A stretch of 44,038 bases of DNA from Ophioceras dolichostomum (lineage: Eukaryota; Ascomycota; Sordariomycetes; Magnaporthales; Ophioceraceae), in assembly GCA_003049485.1 (NCBI GenBank), contig PYST01000148.1, positions 49,783 to 93,820 on the forward strand, written 5' to 3'. Numbering within the stretch: position 1 is the first letter of the stretch; each line of letters starts with the position of its first letter. This document shows positions 24,301 to 34,117 of this stretch, one piece after another. The notes beneath the pieces are model-generated. The model searched no databases. It saw only the letters and a program-made list of their open reading frames with translations, and was not told where the DNA came from. Position numbers and translations under genes: made by a program.

Positions 24301-25403
24301 CTTTCTTCCTCGCTTTTCTTCTTCTTCTCCTTCTTTCTGCTAGGGTCCGTGTTCTTAACAGGGGCCGGTGGTGCGCTACTGCCATCATTGCCGGGAGCTA
24401 CATCGGCTGGTCGATTCGCTTCGACGGAGACTGTGGTTGACTCATCCTTATGGATTTCAGAAGACTTGGACACAAGTGTTTCGCTCGACTCCTTCGCCTC
24501 GTCGCACGTAACTCTTGGAGACTTCAAGGCATCACCCTCGGCCTTCTCCGCCGGCTTTCTCTTGGCTGTCCTGTCGCAGATCTTCTTAAGTCCGTCGGCA
24601 TCGGTGTACTTGGGCATAGGGGCGATCTCGACATCGACGCAGAACGCCACTCTCCGGAGCTTAGCTGGGTTCAGCTCGGCTAAGGAACACCTCTCTCGTT
24701 GTCGGTCAACATTCAGTACCCTCCGCTCAACGAGGCCGTGGTTCCCCTTGACGTTCGGGGACAATGTTCCGGCTGTCGACGAGGAAAGCCGGCGGAGCAC
24801 CTGCAGGAGCCCCGCCTGGCCAGACGACTTTGGCGGCGCTGGGGTGTACGGCCCTTCGCCATCGTACTTGGCGGCATGTTGTAGAACGGCGTTCTTAGCC
24901 GGGTTCGCTCGCGGAACAGATATCTCGGCCTGCTTTGGAGGGGTGTTGTTTGCTTGCGGGGGGCTCTGGCCGACGTTGGCGAATTTGGACGAAATGTTGG
25001 CGAACCACGAGTTCCTCCGCTGTGGCGATGGGCTGACACCGTTCGTAGTCTTCTCGGTCGAGCCATGGCGCGTTAGCACCGGCCGCGACGATGCGACAGG
25101 CTTGGGCGAAGGCGAAGGCGAAGACGGGGTCGTAGGTGTGTTGTTGAAGGGTAGCGCATTGAAAGGTTTGGGCGGGGTGGATGGGGCTGCGGGCGCAGAC
25201 ACGGTGTTGGATAAGGGAGGTTCGTCCGGCGTCGCAGCTGGGACCGAGTTCCTTCGAGGAGTCCGACTGGCTTTATCTAGAAAATTGTCAGCCACGTCCT
25301 CATTGATCAACCTGCCGCTATGCCGGCATCCTACCACTCCCTTTTGCGTCCCCCCGCATCTGACAGGAGGATGGACGAAGCCCTGCTTGCCTTGGCTTGG
25401 CAT
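21373..25403 (-). CDS. Large leucine-rich-repeat protein (annotated Mhp1-like in some fungi)
   Basis: Two exons: 25403-23143 and 23047-21373. They are joined across a 95-bp intron (donor GTACGT, acceptor GGACAG) that splits an Arg codon. Coding length is 3936 nt, 1311 aa. The N-terminus reads MPSQGKQGFVHPPVRCGG and is followed by a Ser-, Pro- and Lys-rich, probably disordered region to about residue 440, including a Lys/Glu-rich patch. From about 453 to 860 run ribonuclease-inhibitor-like leucine-rich repeats (LESCGLNDEGLRVVLAGLLA, LDLSHNHDLF). The C-terminal third is charged and ends in Ser/Gly repeats and a Ser/Thr/Pro-rich tail. From memory, related fungal proteins carry the label Mhp1 (microtubule-associated or cell-wall biogenesis); I treat that as uncertain. 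No signal peptide or membrane segment is seen, so it is probably a cytoplasmic scaffold. Confidence 0.85.
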
Positions 25404-28104
25404 TTACATGTTGCGTTCGGGAGGAGGAAGGGGACTAAGGATTAAGGTAAGCAAGTAGGTTCTACGGAATCCATCAACACATACCCTTCGGAGACCCGTG
25501 GATCATCCAGCTAACATCGACGCCGTGTGCCTGATCCATGTCGTCTTAGGGAAGTCGTGTTATATAAGGAAGCGAAAGCTAGTGAAAGCTTCACAGCGTC
25601 AACTACAAGAGTTGGTCCGATCGGAGGCGTTGAGGGAGGCTATCGGAGACGACAGGATCGCTTCTCGCAGAAAGGAGCGAGCGACTATGAGCTGTAGGCG
25701 GGGCTCTGTCATCGGCGAGGCGTCATGTTCTGCTGGTGGTACCCGCGAGGGCCATGGTCGATTGAGTGACGTTTGGTGACGCAGTCCTGGGAAGAGGAGT
25801 TTTGTGAATGGAATGGGGAACGGAAGAGACAGCTGGTGATCGTGTGCATACAAGGGCAGAGTAACCTGAGATGAATCAAATCGGAGCGGGCGATTGCAGT
25901 GCGGGCGGGAACAAGTTGAGCTAGAATTAAGGCTAGAAGGTTAGAATGCAGGTAGGGCTGGCTGGTGGCTTCTCCCTTCCGCTGAATTCTCCCAAGCTAT
26001 GTTCTTTTGAGAAATAGGGTTGGGAGTAGTAGATATCTGCAACCACTAAAGTTCAGACCCAGCTGACCAATGCGGGCAGTTGACTTGACGCTTGATGCTG
26101 CTGATCAGCCTCTCCGGCCCAGTTGTGATGCAGCAACCTTGTTGAAGCTCGGCAACCCGAACTGGGGCGGGGGATTTGGGGGTTCCCGGAAAATTCAAGA
26201 GCCCATTGCCCTTGGCCAGGGATGCTATCATTTAGGTGACTGGCCACCGCGGATGGACCGTGCACGGGCAAGCAACGGAGACACCAGACAGGAGCAATGG
26301 CGAGATCCAAGAGCCAACATTTGCCTGAGACTGAGACTGAGATCTCCCTATTTCACGGGCGTACCCGGGCCTGTCCGCTTCCTGATAGTGGACGGCTCGC
26401 ATGACCAGGTGGGAATACTTGGCCTCTGGCAATGCAGAAGGCCAGGCTCACACTCTCACTCTCTCGCTCGCTTCGTACTGTGTGAGGATGTCGTGCTCAA
26501 AAAAGAACAGGGGGTGGCCACCTCCAGAAAGGGCTTGCTGCCAGCTGAGGACCGCCTCTGGCGGCCGCCGAGCCGCTGCTGACTACTGCCACATGCCGTT
26601 AGATAGGCTACACTGCATCCTGCTGTGGCGGCGACGCTGTGGAAGTTAGTAGAAAACTGCAGTTTTCCCTTGGGCGACATGAGCCACCGCTCTTTTGGTC
26701 AGTTTTTGTTATCTTCGCAACAGGAGCTTGCCCCTCGCTGGGTCTTGCCTCTCAGCTCTCGTCAGTCTCACCACTTCCCGTCCCTTTTTTTTTTCCCCCT
26801 CGCTCTCTCTCCTTCGAAATCAGAGCTCCGGCCGCTCCACATTCCAGAATCGGGGATCTCCTGACCGCCCGACCCGCCCTCCAACCGACGAGAGCGGGGA
26901 ACAAACTCCAAAATCGACGAGAAGCGATGGGAGAAGACAACGACGTAACCGCCAAGCTTGCACTAACATCAATTCGGCGCTGGATGTATCCGTCTGCAGG
27001 ATTGTGCACTGCGAGAACGAGCGGCAAATCGAATTGGCAAGAGCTTGTTTGTTGGAGGAGGAGGGCGCTCTCTCATCCATGATTGCTCATGTGTGCCCCC
27101 TCGTGGACACTTTGCTTGTCTGGGTATCCCCTCTTGGATACCAACCCGGATACCCCTCTTTGGGAAGAGTAGCTCGAGGAGTCGAAGAGGTCATGAGAAT
27201 CCACGAGTATGCTCGAGGATACCGAATCCCCGCCCTTCTCCATCTGTTTGTCTTTCTGTCCACCTGTCCACGGTCCCACCAAACATGGGTTTCTGGGGTT
27301 GAATCAAGGTGGTTGGAGTGGCCACTTCAGTAGCGGCCAGCCCCTGAACTTTGAGCGGTTACCGAGTCGCAAACTTCCGGTCTGGGCCATATGTGTCCTG
27401 CTAGAGCTCGGTCTCTGAACTTTCTTAGCCCCCGAGTCTATGACAAAGCACTAGAAACACCCAGGACACAGTCGGTCCGTGTTTGCCCCTCAGAATCCCC
27501 AGAATGGTGAGCAGCCGTGTTTGAGGCGTAGAGATCTTGTGTCATTGTGTGAGATGAGGCTGGGCAGAGCAGCTGAAGGGACAGGAGCAGGAGGCACACG
27601 ACATGTGGATACACCACCATCATCGTGTTGTTCCCCACAGCGATCCGGCGGGCGCGACTCGTACGTGTAATTGCATGCTTCTTTCTGGTTCAAGTGTCAG
27701 TATGAACGGCCGGACAATTCAAAGCCCGAAGCCAGGAGGACGAGCCCGCGGCTCCCCTGTCTGCTCAAACTCTGAAACCTCGAGGCTGCTGGCCGGCCAG
27801 CGTGAGCTCACCGACTTATACCTGTTATTTTAGGACGCCCCGTACCCACGGTCATGACTTATTCGCATAAAATAAGAGCGATATGTTCAGTTGATGTAAC
27901 ACTGGACATTCACGGTAGGCAGCGAAAGCGATCACGGCAACGGGCGGTATAATTCAGACGGAAGGTAGAGTCCATTGATCACGGTCAACCTTGTAAGAGG
28001 AAAACAGAACAGCCCAAACCCCGTCCCGAACTTTTACTCAAGTAACGCCATTCCCAAGTATTGATCGATCACATTTGTCCTCTCAGCAAGGTCACACCCG
28101 ACGC
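25404..28104. other. Intergenic between LRR gene and RPL5
   Basis: This holds the LRR promoter side and the RPL5 3' side. No gene is supported. A pyrimidine-rich tract (about 26766-26815) is followed by an ATG at 26927 that opens a 51-codon frame (starts MGEDNDVTAKLAL). A CACTAAC branch-like site and a CTGCAG acceptor lie inside it (about 26958-27000), so a small spliced gene is possible but unproven. The longer frame at 26695-27333 opens on TTG and was not accepted. Confidence 0.45.
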
Positions 28105-29311
28105 TTACTCGTCCCGGAGCTCGGCAATCTTGGCCTGGACGCGCTCCTCGCGTTGCTCCTTGGTCAGCTTGGCAACCTTGAACTTCTTCGACTCCTTCTT
28201 CCACTCCTCTTTCGACTTCTTTGGGCCGGCGCCCTCCACCTTCTTGAAAGGGTCCTCGCGGATGGCGGCGTGGGCCTCAGTGTAGAGCTCCTCGAGCCCA
28301 TCAGCCTCGATGTCGTCGTCAATGTACTTCTGGAACTGGCTCTTGTAGCGCTCCTCATCGTCGTCGGCCAGGGTCTCCATGTACTCAGCAACGTGGCCGC
28401 CAAGGATGTACTTCTTCAGCGTCTCGGTGTCGAGCTCCTTGGTCTCCACGTCGTAGCCAGGGAAGCGATTCTCCGAGTGGGGGATGAAAATGCCACCGTC
28501 CGAGGCACCCTTCATGGCACCGAAGACGCGGGCACCGGTCGAGGTGCGGGCAAGGCCGACATCCAGGAAGGCCTTGAACGGGCGGCGAGTGCCGTCGTCG
28601 GTCTCAGCGGCCTCGGTAAGCGTAAACTCGCCGTCGGCCTCCTCGACACCCGTGAAGTCCTCGTCCAGTCCCAGCTTCTTGAGCACACGGCGGGCGATCA
28701 GCAGGCCGGTGGCGTAGGCAGCAGCCCAATTGGTCAGACCGTGGTTGATGCCGTAAGCCTTCAGCTCGTGGGAGTAGGCCGAGACGAAGACCTTGTCGCC
28801 AGCGATCTCCGAAGTAACGATCTGCATGATGATGTCGCGGTTGGTGAACCGGACAACGAGGCGGTACTTGGGCGCATTGTACTTGTTCTTGGCCTGGGTG
28901 ATCAGGCGCTTGCGGGCGTAGTAGTCGGTCTTTCCCTGCCGTCTGCGCTTGTACTTGGTCTGGAAGCGACTGTGTTGAAGGGGAAAAAATTGTTCCAAGT
29001 CAGCATCCCACGAGTCCGCTAAGCACGCCAGCCGCTGCCCCCACGCACCATCTGGAGGACAATATTTGGGTATTTGGGAAAAACTCACCTGTAGTACGCG
29101 CTGTTCTTCACCAACTTGTGGAAAGGCTGCAGAATTCCCTTGAATCAGCAATTTGCGCTTCAGATGTGTCCAACTTCCGAAGCATCTTGCGTTGACTCCC
29201 ACTGCAGGCACCTTTGAGGTTGGAAGAACGAGGCTATTGCGATCGAAGGCAAAGGAGTCGCCATTGCAGAAAAGCAAAGCAATGCGACTCCGAGGCGATT
29301 CAACTTACCAT
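28105..29311 (-). CDS. RPL5: 60S ribosomal protein L5 (uL18)
   Basis: Three coding exons: 29311-29309, 29126-29089 and 28969-28105, total 906 nt and 301 aa, the standard fungal length. The first coding exon is only the ATG, followed directly by donor GTAAGT. The 182-bp and 119-bp introns end in CTGCAG and ACACAG. The protein begins MPFHKLVKNSAYYSRFQTKY and carries the eukaryotic uL18 signature (RRRQGKTDYYARKRLI, then NAPKYRLVVRFTNRDI), with a Lys-rich C-terminus. L5 binds 5S rRNA with L11 and enters the large ribosomal subunit as the 5S RNP. Introns at the very start are usual for fungal ribosomal protein genes. It is divergent from RPA1, with 431 bp between the start codons. Confidence 0.97.
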
Positions 29312-29499
29312 TGTGACGGATTGGGCTCAAGGCGTCACGGACTGGAGGTTTGGTATCCGGATGTGAGTGAGATTTGAAGAGTCCCGATCAAAATTTCGTG
29401 GGCACGATTTTAGCCCCGCAGCCCTAAATGGATCTGTTCAGCCAGGGCAGCCGTCAAGCAAGGCGGTCGGTAACCACGGTCGCCAAGGCTTGGTCGAGG

Positions 29500-29505
29500 C
29501 ACGTG
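29500..29505. promoter_or_regulatory. E-box CACGTG in the RPL5/RPA1 divergent promoter
   Basis: A perfect CACGTG palindrome lies between the two divergent genes, in the longer context CACGTGATCA. The same ten bases occur at 37099-37108 between PEX14 and NDC80. bHLH factors bind this core in fungi; which one acts here cannot be told. Confidence 0.5.
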
Positions 29506-29568
29506 ATCAGGCAATTTGCGGCGGGGCGAGCGGGATGAACCCGTTCGCCCCGCCCTCTTTACCTCTTA

Positions 29569-29592
29569 ACGCGACGCGGTGTTACGACGCGT
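29569..29592. promoter_or_regulatory. Cluster of MCB-like ACGCG elements
   Basis: Three ACGCG cores lie within 24 bp: ACGCGA (29569-29574), ACGCGG (29574-29579) and a perfect MluI box ACGCGT (29587-29592), about 150-175 bp before the RPA1 start. In yeasts, ACGCGT boxes bound by MBF drive G1/S transcription of replication genes, including RPA subunits. The same role here is an inference. Confidence 0.55.
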
Positions 29593-29742
29593 CTCCGAGA
29601 TCAATTGTCGCCACACACAATCTGCCAAGGGTGATCTCCTCAGGACTCACATTACCTCAAAACACCTACGCCAGCAAACATCAGTTCAACTTTGAGAGAA
29701 TTCCCTTTTTGTTATTTTTGGCTGTCTATACCGTGATAAACA

Positions 29743-31975
29743 ATGGCGGACGAGGCTGCGCGCCAGATCACCCGAGGAGCCATCTCGTAAGTCTCCTACA
29801 AGACCCCCTGATGCCGTCATACTGTGTCTGCTGTGTCTGTTCTGTTTGCCTTGTTTACCCTGTTTGCCCTGTCTGCTAACGGTCTATGAAACGGCACAAT
29901 CTCCGAATCCAACAGGGCCATTTTTGACGACCCCGCCCATGTCCAGCAGCGTTTCCCGGTGCCTGTGTTGCAGTGCCTGCAGACGAAGCTACTCGGCAAC
30001 CAGCCAAATGGAAACGGTGCGGAGCGGTACCGCGCGGTGCTAAGCGACATGGACAACTTCATCCAGTGCATGCTCGCCACCCAAGCCAACCATGTCATCC
30101 ACGACGGTCTTCTGAATAGAGGCTGCATCGTGCGCTTGAAGTCTTACCAGGCGAACTATGTCAAGGGCAAGAGGTGAGTGACTGAACCAGTGCCACCCCG
30201 CGCTGCCAATAGACTCCTTTCCATTGAGGGGGCCCCATTGCAGAGCCAAAGCTAGAAGTGGTAAAAGTGTAAAGTCGACTAACAGCTGTATCCCCTATTA
30301 GCGTCCTCATCTTGCTCGACATCGAGGTTATCCAATCACTTGGATGCCATGACAAGATTGGCGAGCCAACAGCCATAGAGGCCCGACCCGAGCAGCCAGC
30401 AGCCAGCACCACTATCGGAGGGACCGGGTTCTACGGCAGCAAGCCTGAGGATGAAACGAAGTCACAGATCCGCGGCCAGATAGCATCTCGTGGCGGAGCA
30501 GGCGGCGGGGGTGGAAGCGGAGGCATGTCGCGTAGTGGCGGCGCCAACATCTACCCAATCGAGTCGCTCTCGCCTTACCAGCACAAGTGGACGATCAAGG
30601 CGCGCGTGTCGTCTAAGTCCGATATCAGGACGTGGCACAAGGCCAGCGGCGAGGGCAAGCTGTTCAGCGTCAACCTACTGGATGAGTCGGGCGAGATCAA
30701 GGCGACTGGGTTCAACGACCAGTGCGACAAGTTCTACAACCTGCTACAGGAGGGTTCGGTCTACTACATCTCCAGCCCGTGCCGGGTGCAGCTAGCCAAG
30801 AAGCAATTCACCAACCTGCCCAATGACTACGAACTCACCTTTGAGGACGGCACGCAGATCGAAAAGGCTGAGGACCAGAGCAGCGTGCCCCAGGTGCGCT
30901 TCAGCTTCGTCAACATCCAGGAGCTGCAGGAAGTCGAAAAGGACGCCACTGTGGACGTAATCGGCGTGCTCAAAGATGTGGGCGAGTGCGGGCAGATAAC
31001 GTCCAAGACGAGTGGCAAACCGTTTGACAAGCGCGAGCTGACTCTCGTCGACGACACGAACTTCTCCGTCCGCATGACGGTCTGGGGCAAGACGGCCGTC
31101 GGATTCGACGCCAAGCCCGAGTCGGTCGTCGCCTTCAAGGGCGCCAAGGTCGGCGACTTCGGCGGGCGGTCGCTGTCGCTGCTGTCGTCGGGCACCATGA
31201 CGGTCGACCCAGACATCCCCGAGGCGCACAGCCTCAAGGGCTGGTACGACTCCGCTGGCCGCCGCGGAGACTTCAGCACGCACGACTCCCTGCGCAGCGT
31301 CGGCGGCGCCACGGGCCGGCAGAACCAGACCAAGACGATCGCGCAGGTCAAGGACGAGAACCTCGGCGTGGAGGAACAGGCCTACTTCGACCTCAAGGCG
31401 ACGATAGTGTACATCCGCCAGGAGAGCTTTGCGTACGCCGCCTGCCTCAGCGAGGGCTGCAGCAAGAAGGTGACCGACCTGGGCGACGGCACGTGGCGCT
31501 GCGAGAAGTGCGACATCAACCACCCCCGCCCGGAGTACCGCTACATCATGAGCCTTAACGTCAACGACCACACCGGCCAGCTGTGGCTCAGCTGCTTCGA
31601 CGAGGTCGGCCGCCTCGTCATGGGCAAGTCCGCCGACGATATGATGGCCATGAAGGAGGAGGACCCCGATCGCTTCCAGCGCGAGTTCGAGTCCGTCAAC
31701 TGCGGCAAGCTCCACTTCCGGTGCAGGGCTAAGATGGACACATTTGGCGACATGCAGAGGTAAGAACAACCTACACTCCTTCCTCCCCTTGCCTGTTGAT
31801 ATCTCAAAGCCCAAAACCAATCATCCGCAGAAGAAGAAGAGAGACCACCTTAGTCGATTGCTAACAACGGTCGACTTTACTCAGAGTTCGTTACCAAGTA
31901 ATGAGCGCCAACCCGCTGGACTACAAGAGCGAAGCAAAGAAGCTAGCGGAACTGATCAGCCAATTCAACCTGTAA
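29743..31975 (+). CDS. RFA1: Replication protein A large subunit (RPA1)
   Basis: Four exons: 29743-29786, 29916-30173, 30302-31759 and 31885-31975, total 1851 nt and 616 aa. All introns are GT-AG and 125-129 bp long. Domains in order: N-terminal OB fold (about 1-110), a Gly-rich linker (about 165-181), DBD-A starting near residue 183 (NIYPIESLSPYQHKWTIKAR), DBD-B, and DBD-C with a zinc ribbon. The ribbon cysteines are C482, C487, C501 and C504 (spacing 4, 13, 2). The last exon encodes the conserved end YQVMSANPLDYKSEAKKLAE. RPA is the nuclear single-stranded-DNA-binding trimer needed in replication, repair and recombination. The upstream ACGCG cluster fits cell-cycle control. The gene is tail-to-tail with the HSL-type hydrolase. 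Confidence 0.97.
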
Positions 31976-32566
31976 CTTGTTTTTCTTTTCACACCCTGGG
32001 CGACGGGTGTGGTGAGGAGTTGTCAACAAAGGTAATTTTGGAGGGCCTGTTCTGTTTTCCACTTTGCTGTTTGTTTTAGGTCGCGCAACATTGCTTGCAA
32101 TGAACTGAAGTAGGTCCAGGTAGTTAGGTCGGCCGTGGTCTGGCTGTGATCGGGATGGAGTTTTTAGATGTTGTATGAGTGACGCATACCCTTCGCCCTT
32201 GATCGATAGAGGCGACATGTGAGAAGATCAAAAGGAGTGAGAAGTTGTGACGCGACTCTCATCGTTGAAATTAAAGTTACTACCTCCGTGGCTTTTAGGG
32301 GCGCGGCAAAATAAGGGCTCGGGATCTGATTTCCCTTCCCACTCAGAGCTCAACACTTAACGTCAAGGGAAGGGCACAACTAAGGCCGATCAGGATTCAG
32401 AAACGTGCCAGCACGAACGATGTATATTCGCCCCTTCGTATATCAGGAGAACACGGTAATTTGTGTGAGATACAGATGGGTATGATGGGTATATACGTAA
32501 AGTCATTGAATACATTCCTTCCGCCCTATCACCTCCTCATCTGCAGCAACCATATCCATGGTCACA
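31976..32566. other. Intergenic between convergent RPA1 and hydrolase genes
   Basis: About 590 bp that should hold the 3' UTRs of both genes. No open frame of interest and no repeat stands out. Confidence 0.6.
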
Positions 32567-34117
32567 TCACAGCTTCGAAGTAACCACTTTCGTATCAGGG
32601 TACAACTCCGGGAGCCTCTTCGTCAACCTGGCCTTCATCTCCTCCTCGGAGCACGGCGCCACCTCCTCCGCAGTCCTGCTCACCTCCTTCAAGCTCTTCG
32701 CCAAGATGGTGGTGAAGCTCGTCTTGACCACAGGCGCTACTTCCTCCTCCTCCTTCTTCTGGCCCTCGCCATCGGCCGGCACCGGCACGTTAGCCACCCT
32801 GGTGATGTGGCCCGCCCAAGACCGATAGCACCGCTGCGCGCCCTTGAGAAATGGGACGACCAGCGCGAAGCAGTGCGGCATGGCCTCGTACTCCTCGAAC
32901 ACGACGGCCACGCCCGCCCTCGCGAGCCGCGCGGCCATGTACTTGTCCTCGTCCGCGAGCATCTCCCAGCCCGTGCTCATGTACAGCGGCGGGCAGCCCT
33001 CCCAGCACCGCAGCGGCGCGGCGACGGGCGAGACGAGCGGGTGCAGCACCATGCCGTCGTCGACGAACATGTGCCGGCGCGGCGTGCGGTCCTCCCCGGC
33101 CGCCGGCGGCGGCCACGCCGCGCACCGCGGCCGCTTGCTGTCGTCCTGCAGCCTGGACGAGGGCAGGTAGTCCCACCGGCTGTTCGCCTGCCAGCTCGGC
33201 AGCGTGTTGAGCACGTCCATCCACGGCGAGGACGCCGCCACCCCCGCGGGCAGGGGCAGGTCGCGCTCCGCGCCCAGCCAGCTGATCTTGCGCTCCTGGC
33301 GGCGCAGCTCGAGGAGCGTCTGCGTCAGGGCGAAGCACAGGTTACCCCCCGCGCTGTCGCCGGCAAAGACGAGGTTCGCAGGGTGCACGGGCTCGTGGAA
33401 CGCGCCAGGTGGGGGGTAGAGGAGGGTGAGGTAGGAGACCAGGGCGTCCAGCAGGGCGGAGGGGAACGGGTTCTGGGGCGCGAGCCGGTACCGCACCGAG
33501 TACACGCGGCCCTTGGTCAGCTTGGCGAGCTTCTTGGTGACGGCGCGGTGCGAGGACGGGTCCATCAGCCAGTAGGCGCCGCCGTGGAAGTAAAGGATCG
33601 TGACGGGCGAGGTGCACTCCCTCATCATCTCGCGGAACCTCTCCTGCTCCGAGATGGGCGGCAGTGTAGCCGCCTTCGAGGCGCCCGCCCGGTAGCCGGT
33701 CCACTCGGCCTCGACGGGGACCAGGTCCGGGAGGCGGACGGGCGCCGCCGCGGCGGTCGCGACCGGGTCGGGTATGACGTCGGCGAGGCGAGGGTCCGTG
33801 GCCAGCCCCTCGATGGCGGCGAGCAGGGCCTTCCTGACGTCTTCGTCTTCGTCTGGGGCCGGCGCCGTGTACTTGGCCACCCAGATGCGGCCCTTGATGC
33901 CCGGGTCGCGGAGGGACAGCTGCTGGGCCGAGGTCACAGTCGGCGGCGTCTTGACGTCGACGATGAAGGACCGGATCACGGCCACGACCAGCTCGGTCCT
34001 CAGGTCGAGGTACTTGGACTGCTGCGACACGCGCAGGGCGTGCAGGAGAGCTACCCGCAGCACCAGCGGGATCTTGGGCAGCATGGCCTTGAACATGGCC
34101 AGCCGTTGGGACGCCAT
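32567..34117 (-). CDS. Hormone-sensitive-lipase-family alpha/beta hydrolase
   Basis: Single-exon gene, 516 aa. The HSL-family motif HGGAYW is at 178-183 and the nucleophile elbow GDSAGG at 253-258 (Ser255). The acid is probably Asp389 or Asp391 in LADEDKY, and the catalytic His is His415 in AMPHCF. The first 50 residues contain a hydrophobic stretch (about 13-29) that could be a membrane anchor but is interrupted by Arg and His. The C-terminal 70 residues are Lys/Glu-rich and lie beyond the usual fold. Families with these motifs include fungal steryl-acetyl and other carboxylester hydrolases; the substrate cannot be read from sequence. It is 1.4 kb from PEX14 and has its own TATA element. The catalytic triad looks intact. 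Confidence 0.9.
   Translation of the reverse strand: MASQRLAMFKAMLPKIPLVLRVALLHALRVSQQSKYLDLRTELVVAVIRSFIVDVKTPPTVTSAQQLSLRDPGIKGRIWVAKYTAPAPDEDEDVRKALLAAIEGLATDPRLADVIPDPVATAAAAPVRLPDLVPVEAEWTGYRAGASKAATLPPISEQERFREMMRECTSPVTILYFHGGAYWLMDPSSHRAVTKKLAKLTKGRVYSVRYRLAPQNPFPSALLDALVSYLTLLYPPPGAFHEPVHPANLVFAGDSAGGNLCFALTQTLLELRRQERKISWLGAERDLPLPAGVAASSPWMDVLNTLPSWQANSRWDYLPSSRLQDDSKRPRCAAWPPPAAGEDRTPRRHMFVDDGMVLHPLVSPVAAPLRCWEGCPPLYMSTGWEMLADEDKYMAARLARAGVAVVFEEYEAMPHCFALVVPFLKGAQRCYRSWAGHITRVANVPVPADGEGQKKEEEEVAPVVKTSFTTILAKSLKEVSRTAEEVAPCSEEEMKARLTKRLPELYPDTKVVTSKL

Noticed and set aside
25320..25403. Possible extra intron near the LRR protein N-terminus (GCTGAC...TTTCTAG acceptor-like site)
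   Set aside because: No GT donor in the right phase exists upstream within the frame, and the uninterrupted reading gives a sensible N-terminus.
26695..27333. 212-codon open frame on the plus strand
   Set aside because: It opens on TTG with no nearby ATG, and no domain is recognised. Only the short ATG frame at 26927 was kept as a possibility.
28075..29022. 315-codon plus-strand frame opposite RPL5
   Set aside because: It is an antisense shadow of a strongly biased ribosomal protein gene.
8970..29277. Minus-strand start at 29277 for the RPL5 frame (390 codons)
   Set aside because: This is read-through of two introns; the conserved L5 N-terminus MPFHKLVKNSAYYS needs the spliced model.
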